Below, one piece after another: positions 48,432-59,762 of a stretch of DNA of 64,000 nt. Within the stretch, counting starts at the first letter, position 1. Every line of letters starts with the position of its first letter. This DNA is from Desulfotomaculum nigrificans DSM 574 (GTDB taxonomy: Bacteria; Bacillota; Desulfotomaculia; Desulfotomaculales; Desulfotomaculaceae): assembly GCF_000189755.2 (NCBI RefSeq), contig NZ_KI912183.1, positions 2,988,788 through 3,052,787 of the forward strand. The letters run 5' to 3'. The notes beneath the pieces are model-generated. The model was not told where the DNA came from, did no database searches, and was given only the letters and a program-made list of their open reading frames with translations. Position numbers and translations under genes: made by a program.

Positions 48432-48995
48432 GTGGAAATAAAGGGATTATTGGAAGTTATCCAGGTGCAAAGGCACGATTTTTTAAACCATTTGCAAGTT
48501 ATCTCCGGGTTACTGCAATTGAATAAAGCCGACCGGGTGAGGGACTACATCGGCCAGGTGTGCAGTGAATATGAACGGCTCAGCCGAATCACCCGCCTTA
48601 AATCAGATGAAGTCAAGGCCGTCCTCCTAATTGCTAACCTGGAAGCCGCCAAGGTCCAGGTGGAATTTGTTTATGATATACAAACCAACCTGGCCCACCT
48701 GGGTGTACCGGGTCAGGTGGTGGCCACCGCCCTGGACCGCTGCATTAAGCATGCCTTAAAATTTTTGGCGCCGCCGCAAATTACCGACCGCCGGATAAAA
48801 TTAAGCATCGCCGAAGGGGAAAGAAAAACCACCATTAAGCTGGGCTTTCCCGGCGTACCCGCGGACATAGTGAAAGACGCCAACCAGCAAATGGCTCTGA
48901 CCCAATACCTGGCCCCCTATGAGGGTACTGTGAAACTGGCAGTGACCGAAAAAGAAGCTGAAATATATATGATTTTTCCTAAAACAAGTGCTTAG
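48432..48995 (+). CDS. spo0B: Spo0B-like sporulation phosphotransferase / histidine kinase-like protein
   Basis: 187-residue protein with the Spo0B-type alpha-helical hairpin: VQRHDFLNHLQVISGLLQL carries the phospho-accepting His in RHDFLNH. The C-terminal part has a weak kinase-like fold. Spo0B relays phosphate from Spo0F to Spo0A in Bacillus; whether a full phosphorelay exists in this organism cannot be told. Position between rpmA and obg matches B. subtilis spo0B. GTG 48432 with AAAGGATG eight bases upstream is preferred; the frame opens at 48324 inside the rpmA terminator. Confidence 0.8.
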   Translation: MEIKGLLEVIQVQRHDFLNHLQVISGLLQLNKADRVRDYIGQVCSEYERLSRITRLKSDEVKAVLLIANLEAAKVQVEFVYDIQTNLAHLGVPGQVVATALDRCIKHALKFLAPPQITDRRIKLSIAEGERKTTIKLGFPGVPADIVKDANQQMALTQYLAPYEGTVKLAVTEKEAEIYMIFPKTSA

Positions 48996-49040
48996 TAAAG
49001 TAAAATGAGTAAATAATATAACTGGGTGATAATAAACTAA

Positions 49041-51018
<1,978 letters not shown>

Positions 51019-51047
51019 ATTTAATTCCTGCAAGGAGTGGTTTTCAC

Positions 51048-51554
51048 ATGACAACGGATGTGAAGTACAATGAGTATGCCAAAGAACTGCTGGAGCAACT
51101 ACCCAAAGGAGCTTTTTTAACCGTAAAGGCCGGGGATAAGCTGAACACCATGACCATCGGCTGGGGTGCCCCTGCCTTTATCTGGCAAAAGCCCATTTTC
51201 CTGGTGCTGGTAAGGTATTCCAGATATACATACCAGCTCTTGGAACAGGCCAGGGAATTTACCGTTAGCATCCCCATCAACAAAGATATGAAAAAGGCCC
51301 TGGCCTTCTGCGGCACCAAGTCCGGCCGGGAGGTTGATAAATTCAAGGAAGCCAACCTCACCGCCGAACCGGCCAAAGTGGTAAATACACCGATTATCGG
51401 TGAATGCGACCTGCATTATGAATGTAAGGTAGTCTACCAGCAGGCAATGGAACCTGCAATACTGGCTGACCATATTAAAACAAGCGCCTACCCCAAAGGG
51501 GATTACCATGTGATGTACTTTGGGGAGATTGTGGCTTGTTATAAGAAGGAGTAG
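51048..51554 (+). CDS. Flavin reductase-like FMN-binding protein
   Basis: 168-residue protein of the flavin reductase-like domain family: KGAFLTVKAGDKLNTMTIGWG is the FMN-binding start, followed by FLVLVRYSRYTYQLLEQ and FTVSIP. Such proteins bind FMN and may reduce flavins or act in poorly known redox steps. ATG 51048 with AAGGAG upstream; the longer frame begins inside sfsA. A terminator follows. Confidence 0.88.
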   Translation: MTTDVKYNEYAKELLEQLPKGAFLTVKAGDKLNTMTIGWGAPAFIWQKPIFLVLVRYSRYTYQLLEQAREFTVSIPINKDMKKALAFCGTKSGREVDKFKEANLTAEPAKVVNTPIIGECDLHYECKVVYQQAMEPAILADHIKTSAYPKGDYHVMYFGEIVACYKKE

Positions 51555-51560
51555 GTTGTT

Positions 51561-51594
51561 AAATCCCTGGCATATACAACGCCGGGGATTTTTT
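51561..51594 (+). terminator. Intrinsic terminator before the CRISPR locus
   Basis: Stem AAATCCCTGGC / GCCGGGGATTT (one G-T pair) with a nine-base loop and a T tract. It isolates the CRISPR locus from the upstream genes. Confidence 0.85.
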
Positions 51595-51641
51595 AGTCTT
51601 AAAACCAATTTAATGGGTAAATCTAAAATTAATGGAATTAT

Positions 51642-51670
51642 TTGACTAATAGAAAGGGAAATAATAGAAG
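51642..51670 (+). promoter_or_regulatory. Possible promoter of cas6
   Basis: TTGACT at 51642-51647 and TAGAAG at 51665-51670, 17 bp apart. The -35 is good and the -10 weak. It lies about 50 bp before cas6. Confidence 0.4.
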
Positions 51671-51717
51671 CATGTGGAATAATAAATGTATATTTCCCGA
51701 AAACAAGGGGGTTAAGT

Positions 51718-52677
51718 TTGTTGATAAACAAGTTTAGATTAGCTAAATACGAAATTGATATTGCCGCGGGTGAGGAAGGCTGGGTCCTGCCACCCTACAA
51801 GGGCAGCACATTAAGGGGTGGGTTTGGTAATGCCTTTCAACGCATTGCCTGTGCCCAGCGCCATAACAAATGTATCGCTTGTTTGTTAAAGGCATCATGC
51901 CCATATGCCTACATTTTTGAAACCTTCCCCCCACCCGGGGCTAAAGCCCTGCGTAACTACGAAGCAATTCCCAGGCCATTTATTATAGAACCGCCATTAG
52001 AAACCAAAACCCACTATGCACCGGGAGAAAAATTAACCTTTAATTTAATTCTCATCGGAAAGACCATAGAGTTTTTGCCCTATTTTATTGTCAGTTTTAA
52101 GGAACTGGGTAAACTGGGCATCGGCAAAGGCCGTAAGCCCTTTGAACTGCAAGAAATCAGAGCCGTGCACCCGCTGAAAAATGAATGTGAAGTAATCTAT
52201 ACCGGTCCGGACTATCTGATTAAGCCAGTTAACCTGGAAATCATCGGGGAAGAAATATTAGCCCAGTCACCGGCTGCAGCTCGTCAAGTAAAACTAAACT
52301 TTCTCACCATGACCAGGCTGAAGTTCGCCGATGAATTTGTGGAAAGAATTGAGTTTCACATTTTAATCAGAAATTTACTAAGAAGAATTTCCTCCCTGGC
52401 TTATTTTCATCACGGCTGGGAAGTGGCAGCGGATTTTAACGGTCTAATTGAGCGGGCTGCTGATATTGAAATATTGTCTGACAAAACCAGATGGGTAGAC
52501 TGGGAGCGGTATTCCTCCCGGCAGGATAACAAAATTAACCTGGGCGGTGTGGTAGGAGAAGTGACTTACCAGGGTGATTTGACGGAATTTATGCCGCTGT
52601 TGCTGCTGGGGCAGTTCACTCATGTGGGCAAGGCGGCGGTGTTTGGAATGGGGGGGTATGAAGTTAGGATTAATTAG
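51718..52677 (+). CDS. cas6: CRISPR pre-crRNA processing endoribonuclease Cas6
   Basis: RAMP-fold endoribonuclease (319 residues) that cuts repeat RNA to give crRNAs with an AUUGAAAC 5' tag. The glycine-rich loop near the C-terminus reads GQFTHVGKAAVFGMGGYEV. A cysteine-rich stretch at about 45-60 (CAQRHNKCIACLLKASCPY) looks metal-binding, as in a subset of Cas6 proteins. TTG 51718 (or TTG 51721) follows AAGGGGG. It is separated from cas8b by 128 bp that include the repeat-like sequences described next, so it is not simply part of the downstream operon. Confidence 0.88.
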   Translation: MLINKFRLAKYEIDIAAGEEGWVLPPYKGSTLRGGFGNAFQRIACAQRHNKCIACLLKASCPYAYIFETFPPPGAKALRNYEAIPRPFIIEPPLETKTHYAPGEKLTFNLILIGKTIEFLPYFIVSFKELGKLGIGKGRKPFELQEIRAVHPLKNECEVIYTGPDYLIKPVNLEIIGEEILAQSPAAARQVKLNFLTMTRLKFADEFVERIEFHILIRNLLRRISSLAYFHHGWEVAADFNGLIERAADIEILSDKTRWVDWERYSSRQDNKINLGGVVGEVTYQGDLTEFMPLLLLGQFTHVGKAAVFGMGGYEVRIN

Positions 52678-52768
52678 GTTACTATTAGTCCCCTTGTAAT
52701 CGGGAATTTTTAATAACCAATCCTTTATAAAGTTTCAATCCCCTTATTGGTTGGATATAATTACCTGT
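52678..52768 (-). repeat. Degenerate inverted CRISPR repeats in the cas8b promoter region
   Basis: Read on the minus strand, 52732-52768 ends in AAGGGGATTGAAAC, identical to the last 14 bases of the array repeat, and aligns further upstream at AATTA and TCC with one gap. A second, weaker copy at about 52678-52717 shares TCCCCTTG, CGGGA and a terminal TAAC with the reverse complement of the repeat. They are 14 bp apart and oriented opposite to the array. They could be relics of an old array or pseudo-repeats of a crRNA-like regulatory RNA. The first copy is clear; the second is tentative. Confidence 0.6.
52733..52761 (+). promoter_or_regulatory. Likely promoter of the cas8b-csa1 operon
   Basis: A perfect -10 TATAAT at 52756-52761 with a poor -35 (TTTCAA, 52733-52738) at 17 bp. 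The elements overlap the degenerate CRISPR repeat. Transcription would start near 52768, 38 bp before cas8b. Confidence 0.5.
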
Positions 52769-52805
52769 ATATATTTTATTATAAAGGAGTAAAGGAGGTG
52801 AAACC

Positions 52806-54188
52806 ATGCGCCATGAGACCGTTAAGTACACCGGCGAGCCATTTGTAGACGCCGGGGTAGCCGTAATGGAACATCATTTGGGTAAGCCTTGTGAGGATTT
52901 TAAACCAGAGGACTTGGAGAAAGCGGCAAAATGGTTGATCAAAATCTATGAAAGAAAAAGTTTAAAGGGATACCTTACCATTCATTTTCCTAACTCAGGT
53001 TGGTGTAACGCTACCATATCCAAAGAAAAGAAGGCAGAGTACATCAATAAAGTATTACAGGCCTACAATTTTGAACCGATTTCAGGCCGGGAATGTGTTT
53101 ATTGTCACCGTCCTGCTCAGTTTCTTGCCGACAGGCAACATATCCCCATGCTAACGGGAGCCAGTACAATTATAACTTCTCCAGGTGGGGTACCAGGGTT
53201 GCCGGTATGTGGCTACTGCCTGATGGCCATTCAGTTTTATCCCCTGGCAACCCTGAAATGCCAGGGAAAACCACTGTTTTGGTGGACACCAGAACCGGAT
53301 TTAAATTATTCACTTACCGGCGAGTATTTTCGGGAGATAGAAAAGCTAATTGATGGTGGGAGTGATAAATTTCCGAACCTAAGTTGGCCTAAAACAATTT
53401 TAATAGACACTGCCCAAAAAGTTTTAGCTAGCTATGGTGACGATAAACCGCTGGCTGATTGTATTGGTTTACACGTGACAAATTATGGGGCAGGCCCTGA
53501 TTATCACCAGTACCGCCTACCGAAAGAATTACTGGAATTCCTCAAACTAGTCCGGGTAAAAGATGAGGCCGTCAGATCGGCCCATACCCACATCATAGAG
53601 ACAGCATGGGTAAAGGATAAAAACAATAAAAAACAGGCAAAGAGTCAGGGAAAAGAAACCCCATCAAGACGCAATAAGTATTTTGAGGCCCTGGTAGAAG
53701 TCTTTGAGCAAGCAAATTGGTCCGAAAAAACTAAAGAAATTGTACACAACTTTTATTTTCATAAAAAACCCGAAACATTTCAATATAACAACTTTGCTTT
53801 ATGCAAACTATTTTTGGAAAAGGTGGCTGGCATGGATAAACAAAGGTTGGAGACCATTAAACGAATTGCCGACCAGGTTACCAATACATTAATTATTGGC
53901 AATAATGAAACCAAATGGCTTAATAGCCTCTTTAACCATGAGCATAAGTTTCATGAATTCATGCGTTATTTGATCAGAGTACAGAAAAGGTTGGCGGAAA
54001 AAGGCCAAGTATTATCTTTGGATGATATTTTAATCATGTTGGACTTATCCAACGAGGAAGATACTGTATCCAAGGATTTTAGCTTAGTCCGTGATCTGTT
54101 CTTGATTCGCATGCTTGAATTGGTCGGCAAAAACCGAAAGGATATGCTTAATGAACTTGAATTGACGTCAGATACAGAAACTAATTAA
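52806..54188 (+). CDS. cas8b: Type I-B Cascade large subunit Cas8b1/Cst1
   Basis: Large subunit of the type I-B (Tneap) interference complex, expected to recognise the PAM. The 460 residues carry the diagnostic CXXC...CXXC pair: C97-x2-C100 (CVYCHR) and C135-x2-C138 (CGYC), probably a zinc site. A Lys-rich loop lies near 275-290. ATG behind AAAGGAGGTG. It is first in a tightly packed operon with cas7 15 bp downstream. Confidence 0.85.
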   Translation: MRHETVKYTGEPFVDAGVAVMEHHLGKPCEDFKPEDLEKAAKWLIKIYERKSLKGYLTIHFPNSGWCNATISKEKKAEYINKVLQAYNFEPISGRECVYCHRPAQFLADRQHIPMLTGASTIITSPGGVPGLPVCGYCLMAIQFYPLATLKCQGKPLFWWTPEPDLNYSLTGEYFREIEKLIDGGSDKFPNLSWPKTILIDTAQKVLASYGDDKPLADCIGLHVTNYGAGPDYHQYRLPKELLEFLKLVRVKDEAVRSAHTHIIETAWVKDKNNKKQAKSQGKETPSRRNKYFEALVEVFEQANWSEKTKEIVHNFYFHKKPETFQYNNFALCKLFLEKVAGMDKQRLETIKRIADQVTNTLIIGNNETKWLNSLFNHEHKFHEFMRYLIRVQKRLAEKGQVLSLDDILIMLDLSNEEDTVSKDFSLVRDLFLIRMLELVGKNRKDMLNELELTSDTETN

Positions 54189-54203
54189 CGGGAGGAAAAC
54201 AAG

Positions 54204-55295
54204 ATGAGCTTTTTATCCGGTTTATTTTTAGTGAATTGTCCCGCTTCTGCCCTCAATAATGCGGGCACTATAACGGGTACAAGAAATGACAATACGGTGG
54301 CAGTGAAACAGATAAAAACTAAAGAAGGCGATTACCCTTATGTTTCAGCTCAGGCAGTTCGCTACTGGTGGCGGGAAGCTCTAAAAGATGTTGAGGGATG
54401 GACCCCTTCGCCGATATTTAGAGAGGGTAAAATTGCTTACACTGATGCTAACCCCATTCTCTATGCCGAAGACGACTGCTTCGGCTATATGCGGGCTCAA
54501 TCAACAAAAGAAGATGCTAAAAAAAGCAGAGAAGAAAGTAATCTGCTGGCCACCGCAACACCGGTTGAAGTTAAAGCCCTTACCCGGCAGTCTCCCCTAA
54601 AAGTAAGCACACTGGTTTCCATCAGTGCTTTAAAAGAAATTACCTCTGATTTTGGGGTGATGGCAAGACACGAGGGTGATCCGGTACCCTTTGAACATCA
54701 ATTTTATCGGACAACCCTGCAGGGTTTATTCTCCCTGGATTTTGGCATGGTAGGCCGATTTTATCATATAGATCGTACGGGCTTTAAACACCTGGATCAA
54801 CCGAGGATCAAACTGGCTCAGGAGCAGGGCCTGGAAGAATATGATAACGGTAAGGCATACCAATTATCTTTAGAGCAGAGGTATCAAAGAATAAACCAGC
54901 TTCTCCAGGGATTTGCCCGGATCAATGGTGGGGCCAAGCAATCAATACACTATACGGATGTTTCACCAAAATTTCTGATCATGGCGGTGGCCAAAGGGGG
55001 AAATCACCTGTTTGCTACCTGCGTTGGTGCTACCAATAAAGGGTTACCGGTAGTCAAAACAGAAGCTATTAAGGAAGTAGCCAGAGTTTTTAAAGATGAT
55101 ATTATCAGCGGTATTTATGTAGGTTTACCGGAGGGCTATTTAGATGAACAAAGAGATAAGGTTAAAGAAACACTAAATGAAATTTCCAGCCAGGATACAT
55201 ACGGAAAAAGAAAAACATTCTTGGGGCACCCAAAGGAGGCCATTGAAGAGTTCCTTAAAGATTTAGGGGAGAATAAGGAAACATGGCTGGAATAG
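54204..55295 (+). CDS. cas7: Type I-B Cascade backbone subunit Cas7 (Cst2/DevR family)
   Basis: RAMP-fold protein of 363 residues that coats the crRNA. The DevR-type start FLSGLFLVNCPASALNNAG and the SAQAVRYWWREAL block identify the Cst2 group. ATG behind GGGAGG. It overlaps cas5 by 13 bp. Confidence 0.9.
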   Translation: MSFLSGLFLVNCPASALNNAGTITGTRNDNTVAVKQIKTKEGDYPYVSAQAVRYWWREALKDVEGWTPSPIFREGKIAYTDANPILYAEDDCFGYMRAQSTKEDAKKSREESNLLATATPVEVKALTRQSPLKVSTLVSISALKEITSDFGVMARHEGDPVPFEHQFYRTTLQGLFSLDFGMVGRFYHIDRTGFKHLDQPRIKLAQEQGLEEYDNGKAYQLSLEQRYQRINQLLQGFARINGGAKQSIHYTDVSPKFLIMAVAKGGNHLFATCVGATNKGLPVVKTEAIKEVARVFKDDIISGIYVGLPEGYLDEQRDKVKETLNEISSQDTYGKRKTFLGHPKEAIEEFLKDLGENKETWLE

Positions 55296-56062
55296 ACAAA
55301 GTTCTTAAAGTTAAAATTAGCGCCGTCACTGCCTCATTTAGGCTGCCCTTGATTATGGTTGGTCGTTTGCCTACCTTTGTCATGCCCCCCCCGGCCACCA
55401 TTTACGGGAACCTGTGTGCAGTTTTGGGTGAGTGGTTTGCACCTGAAGGATTGGAATTTGCCTATACCTTTACGCACCAGGGCATCGGAGAAGATGTGGA
55501 ACTGGCCCATGTTTTAGAGTTTGCCTCCGGTCGTAATGATAAAAAACTAGGCAATTTACCTAAAAACGTTGAGGGTTCTATAAATCCGCAACGGAGACAG
55601 TTTTTATTAAAGCCGGAGATGACTTTATATTTACGGGGCAACAGCACACTGCTGGAACGGTTGCATAAAGGATTTATGAGCCCGCATTTTGCTTATCTCC
55701 TTGGTCGGACCCAAGACCTGGCTACCTGCCATTCGGTGGAGTTTATTGAATTAGCCACTTCTGATCGGGCATTTTACTCTCACACAATACTCCCCTGGCG
55801 CTTGCGGCAATTTATATCCGTTGGTGAGCCGGTACATATGCCCGAATCAATTAATTACCGGTGTTTAAGGGAACCGGTTTTTGAAAGATACCTGCAGATA
55901 ACCGATAAGCCATTGCGTATTTTTGGAGAAGGGCCGGAGGAGGACATTATTTTCAGGGGCGAGTTTTCAAATTTACTGGTGGACCAGACTGAAATGAAAA
56001 CATTTCTGGGTAGAGACCTGTGCCGAGGGGTTTGGTTTCACCCGGTTAAAGGAATGGGCTAA
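55283..56062 (+). CDS. cas5: Type I-B Cascade subunit Cas5 (Cas5t)
   Basis: 259-residue Cas5t that holds the crRNA 5' tag. The N-terminal RAMP strand and loop read KISAVTASFRLPLIMVGRLPT, followed by PPPATIYGNLCAVLGEW, the typical Cas5 Pro-rich start. ATG lies within the cas7 end. One base separates its stop from cas3. Confidence 0.9.
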   Translation: MAGIDKVLKVKISAVTASFRLPLIMVGRLPTFVMPPPATIYGNLCAVLGEWFAPEGLEFAYTFTHQGIGEDVELAHVLEFASGRNDKKLGNLPKNVEGSINPQRRQFLLKPEMTLYLRGNSTLLERLHKGFMSPHFAYLLGRTQDLATCHSVEFIELATSDRAFYSHTILPWRLRQFISVGEPVHMPESINYRCLREPVFERYLQITDKPLRIFGEGPEEDIIFRGEFSNLLVDQTEMKTFLGRDLCRGVWFHPVKGMG

Positions 56063-56063
56063 T

Positions 56064-58409
56064 ATGTATTTAGACGACATAAAACAAGTTTTAGCGGATG
56101 TTTGGGCCAAATCGACGGATAGCTCCGAAAAATCGGGGCTATCCCTGTTTCAACATACCGAAAACGTTATTAAACAGATGGGGCAGTTTATTTTACTCTA
56201 TCATACAGAGCTAAATCAGGTTGCTGAAATGAACATGACCCGGGTGTTATTATATGCAGCCTTAATGCACGATTTTGGCAAAATACACCCCGGATTTCAA
56301 CGGATGCTTCGTAAAGGCACCAGGTTCGGGCTTCGTCATGAACTATTGAGTCTCGCCTTCTTGGAGTTTCTGAAGATTCCACCGGAAGAGAAACCTTATC
56401 TGGCTTCTGCAATTGCTCTTCATCATAAAAATTGGGTTTCCATAACTAACGGAGATATTATTTATTATGATCGCTGTTTCAGTGTTGAAGAAGTTAATTC
56501 TGTTTTCAGATTGGTGGAAGGTTTAAAGCAACACGAAATTAATGGATTGTTATTACTATTGAAAAATGCCGGAACATATTTGTTAACTGTTACCGGTTTT
56601 TGTATAGAACCATATAAGTTTATAGAAAATTCCATAACACCTTCGGGTATTTATCGAAATCTGACTCTTATTGATCATTTTATTGGTACCTTCGTAAAGC
56701 AAGGGAGGAGAGCAGGTAGACAAATTAACCGGCAGGTATGCCATTATGCCACCATTGCCAGGGGGCTAATCCTGTCGGCAGATCATTTGGCCAGTGCCAA
56801 ACCAATGGAACTAACACCGGGGTTTACCTCTGCTGAACAAGTACTTACAGCTTTAAATCTGACTGATGACTCCCTTCATCCCCACCAGAAACAGCTAAAA
56901 GAGGCAGCTGCCAGTAAAATTTTAATAGCACCCACAGGTTCAGGGAAAACAGAAGCTGCACTGCTATGGGCCGGTTCTGTCAGAGAGGCTAAACAAACTA
57001 AAGGCAGGCTATATTTTTTACTACCTTACCGGGCTAGTATTAATGCAATGGCAAATAGGCTGCGAAGGGGTTTCGGAGAGCAATCAACGGCTGTGATACA
57101 CGGTAAGACTCTAATTGAAAGTTATCAGCAGTTGATGGAAAATGGCTATACTCCGGATGAAGCCCGGAAATTAGCCAGCTACCAAGAGTCCCTGGCCAGA
57201 TTAAATACAACCCCCATTAGAATATGCACCCCTTATCAACTTGTGAAAACTTTTTTCGCACCCAATGGTTATGAGGCCATGCTTTGCTCCGCCTTGGGAG
57301 CCCAGCTGGTATTTGATGAAATTCATGCTTATGACACTGAACTTACAGCTATGACAGTGGCTGCTGCCAAATTTATGAAGCACGTATTGGGTGCCGAGTG
57401 CTTATTTATGAGCGCCACATTACCCAGCCATTTAAAAAACATATTACAAGAACAATTCATGCTTGATGAACCCGTTAAACCGTCTGGGGAATGGTTGGCA
57501 TCCAGGGTAAGGCATAGACTAAACCTAATTGACAACCATATCACCTCTGTAAATTCCATTGAAAGAATTAAACAGTCCGCTGAACAAGGTTCTGTGTTGG
57601 TGGTGGTTAATACTGTTCCCCGGGCAGTGAAGGTTGTGGAAGAGCTAAATAAAGTGGGGTTAAGGGATATTACCCTTTTACACAGTAAATTCTGCCCTAG
57701 AGATCGGATAGATAAAGAGCGGAAATTACAACCGTTTGAAGGTAAGATACTTGTGGCCACCCAGGTAGTTGAGGTATCACTTGATATTGATTATGATACC
57801 ATCTTTACTGAACTTGCCCCCTTAGAGTCCTTACTCCAAAGGTTTGGCCGGGTTAATAGAAATAGACCCCTAGAAAGCAAGGGGGTTAGCACCGTAAATG
57901 TTTTTACGGAATTTGCCAATGACAATGAAACATCATACAGGCCCTATAATAAGGCCCACTTATGCCAAGTGAAAAAGGTGCTGCAAGATTATTTAAGAGA
58001 AAACCCCGGCGGGGTTATCAATGAAACTAAGATTCAAGATATGTTAGACGCCAGTTACCCTGAAGTATTAAAAGAAGATTTGGCTATAAAAATTAAAGAT
58101 AGATTAGAGCGTTTTGATAAAAGTTTTGTTCAGGAACTACTGCCCTTAGGCATAAACGAAATGGGAACAATTAAAAACCTGCGGGAAGCATGGGATAACC
58201 TTTTTGACGGGGTGGAAGTGTTACCAGCAAAATATCTGGATGAAGCCCGGAATATGCCAAACCCCCTTGACGTGGCCCAATTACTGGTTCCAATATCTCG
58301 TGCACAGTTGCAAAGGTTACAAAGGGAAAGAAAGGCATGGCGGGATGAAGAGATTAATCAGATTATTACCAACTGTGATTACAGCTATCAGTATGGGCTA
58401 ATTATTTAA
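56064..58409 (+). CDS. cas3: CRISPR-associated helicase/nuclease Cas3
   Basis: Single 781-residue protein with an N-terminal HD nuclease and C-terminal superfamily 2 helicase; it degrades DNA bound by Cascade. HD residues: H31, H69-D70 (ALMHDFGKIHPGF), H92 and H120-H121 (ALHHKN). Helicase: APTGSGKTEAAL (motif I), VFDEIHAYD (motif II, DEIH), SATLP (motif III) and a C-terminal RFGRVNR (motif VI). All catalytic residues are intact, so interference should be possible. Confidence 0.95.
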   Translation: MYLDDIKQVLADVWAKSTDSSEKSGLSLFQHTENVIKQMGQFILLYHTELNQVAEMNMTRVLLYAALMHDFGKIHPGFQRMLRKGTRFGLRHELLSLAFLEFLKIPPEEKPYLASAIALHHKNWVSITNGDIIYYDRCFSVEEVNSVFRLVEGLKQHEINGLLLLLKNAGTYLLTVTGFCIEPYKFIENSITPSGIYRNLTLIDHFIGTFVKQGRRAGRQINRQVCHYATIARGLILSADHLASAKPMELTPGFTSAEQVLTALNLTDDSLHPHQKQLKEAAASKILIAPTGSGKTEAALLWAGSVREAKQTKGRLYFLLPYRASINAMANRLRRGFGEQSTAVIHGKTLIESYQQLMENGYTPDEARKLASYQESLARLNTTPIRICTPYQLVKTFFAPNGYEAMLCSALGAQLVFDEIHAYDTELTAMTVAAAKFMKHVLGAECLFMSATLPSHLKNILQEQFMLDEPVKPSGEWLASRVRHRLNLIDNHITSVNSIERIKQSAEQGSVLVVVNTVPRAVKVVEELNKVGLRDITLLHSKFCPRDRIDKERKLQPFEGKILVATQVVEVSLDIDYDTIFTELAPLESLLQRFGRVNRNRPLESKGVSTVNVFTEFANDNETSYRPYNKAHLCQVKKVLQDYLRENPGGVINETKIQDMLDASYPEVLKEDLAIKIKDRLERFDKSFVQELLPLGINEMGTIKNLREAWDNLFDGVEVLPAKYLDEARNMPNPLDVAQLLVPISRAQLQRLQRERKAWRDEEINQIITNCDYSYQYGLII

Positions 58410-58473
58410 CAGTTTGATAATCATTCCAACCGGGAATAATATAACCATAAATTACCAGCAGGAGATGTCATCT

Positions 58474-59493
58474 TTGGAACACCCAAGCGAAGTCTTTGTC
58501 TCAAATTACGGTTCATTCCTGGGAAAAAAATCAGAACGGTTGGTTCTAAAAGAAAACGGCCAAACCGTGCTGGAAGTGCCCTTTTACGAATTGCAAAATA
58601 TTATCATCGAAACATCCGGTGCCAGTATTTCCACCGATTGCATTAAAGAGTGTATGCAAAGGGGCATCCCCATCAGCTTTCTGTCATCCACCGGTAAACC
58701 ATATGCCACCATCGTATCGCCTCATTTAACCGGTACGGTTGTAACCCGGCGTGCCCAGTATGAGGCCTTTAAAGATAAACGAGGTGTGCAGATGGTCAAG
58801 CTCTTTGTGGAAGGCAAGCTGAAAAACCAGGTCAATACCCTAAAATATTTTGCCAAATACCGCAAAAGTGCAGACAAGGAATTGTTTAATAATGTCCAAT
58901 CAGTAATAGATAAGATAGAAACCACCGCCCAGGAGCTAAAAGAGATAACCGGGAACTGTATCAATGACGTGCGCGGGCAAATTATGTCTGCAGAGGGGCG
59001 AGCGGGTAACCTGTACTGGCAAGGTATCAAACTTCTTACTGCGGGCAAAATTGACTTTCCCGGCCGAGAGCATGCCGGAGCCGCCGACCCGATGAACTCT
59101 CTGCTTAATTATGGTTACGGCATACTATACGGGAAGGTAGAAAAGTGTTTAATATTGGCCGGGTTAGATCCTTATGCCGGTTTTCTCCACGTGGATCGGT
59201 CAGGTAAGGAATCTCTGGTATACGATTTTGTAGAGGAGTTTCGTCAGCCGGTGGTGGACAGGGTAGTGGTGGCAATGATTAACAAAGGTATCCCTATTGA
59301 AATGGAAGATGGTCAACTGTCTCAAAAAACCCGGCGAGATTTAGCTGAGCGAATCAAAGAAAGATTAGATACTGCGGAAAGGTTCCAGGGCAAAAAGTAT
59401 CGACTACAAACAATTATCCAGATGCAGGCCCGCAGGATTGCCACACATCTTAGAGGGGAAGCCAGGTACAAACCCTATGTCAGCGGGTGGTAG
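58474..59493 (+). CDS. cas1: CRISPR integrase Cas1
   Basis: Metal-dependent integrase for new spacers. With TTG 58474 it has 339 residues; AGGAG (58460-58464) lies nine bases upstream. Earlier starts at TTG 58414 or ATG 58465 are possible but poorly placed. Catalytic residues appear as Glu in SAEGRAGNLYW, His in GFLHVDRSGK and Asp in LVYDFVEEFR. Followed directly by cas2. Confidence 0.95.
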   Translation: MEHPSEVFVSNYGSFLGKKSERLVLKENGQTVLEVPFYELQNIIIETSGASISTDCIKECMQRGIPISFLSSTGKPYATIVSPHLTGTVVTRRAQYEAFKDKRGVQMVKLFVEGKLKNQVNTLKYFAKYRKSADKELFNNVQSVIDKIETTAQELKEITGNCINDVRGQIMSAEGRAGNLYWQGIKLLTAGKIDFPGREHAGAADPMNSLLNYGYGILYGKVEKCLILAGLDPYAGFLHVDRSGKESLVYDFVEEFRQPVVDRVVVAMINKGIPIEMEDGQLSQKTRRDLAERIKERLDTAERFQGKKYRLQTIIQMQARRIATHLRGEARYKPYVSGW

Positions 59494-59495
59494 CC

Positions 59496-59762
59496 GTGAA
59501 AACCTTTGTTATCTACGATATAGAAGAAGACCGCATTCGTAATAAAATTTTAGAGACCTGCCGGGATTATGGACTGGAGCATGTCCAATACAGCACTTTT
59601 TTCGGGGAACTGAACCACAACCGCCGGGAAGAATTGAAGTTGCGATTAAAGAAGACTCTGGGCCGGAAAAACGGTAAGATTCTGGTTTTCCCAATATGCG
59701 ATAAAGATTTAAAGTTGCTGGAGAATATCTGCAACTTTCCGGAGTTGCCGCCGGATGCTTAA
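59496..59762 (+). CDS. cas2: CRISPR adaptation protein Cas2
   Basis: 88-residue ferredoxin-fold partner of Cas1 (KTFVIYDIEEDRIRNKI start, VFPICDKD late). GTG 59496 is taken; GTG 59487 inside the cas1 end is the alternative. It overlaps the cas4 start by 8 bp. Confidence 0.93.
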   Translation: MKTFVIYDIEEDRIRNKILETCRDYGLEHVQYSTFFGELNHNRREELKLRLKKTLGRKNGKILVFPICDKDLKLLENICNFPELPPDA

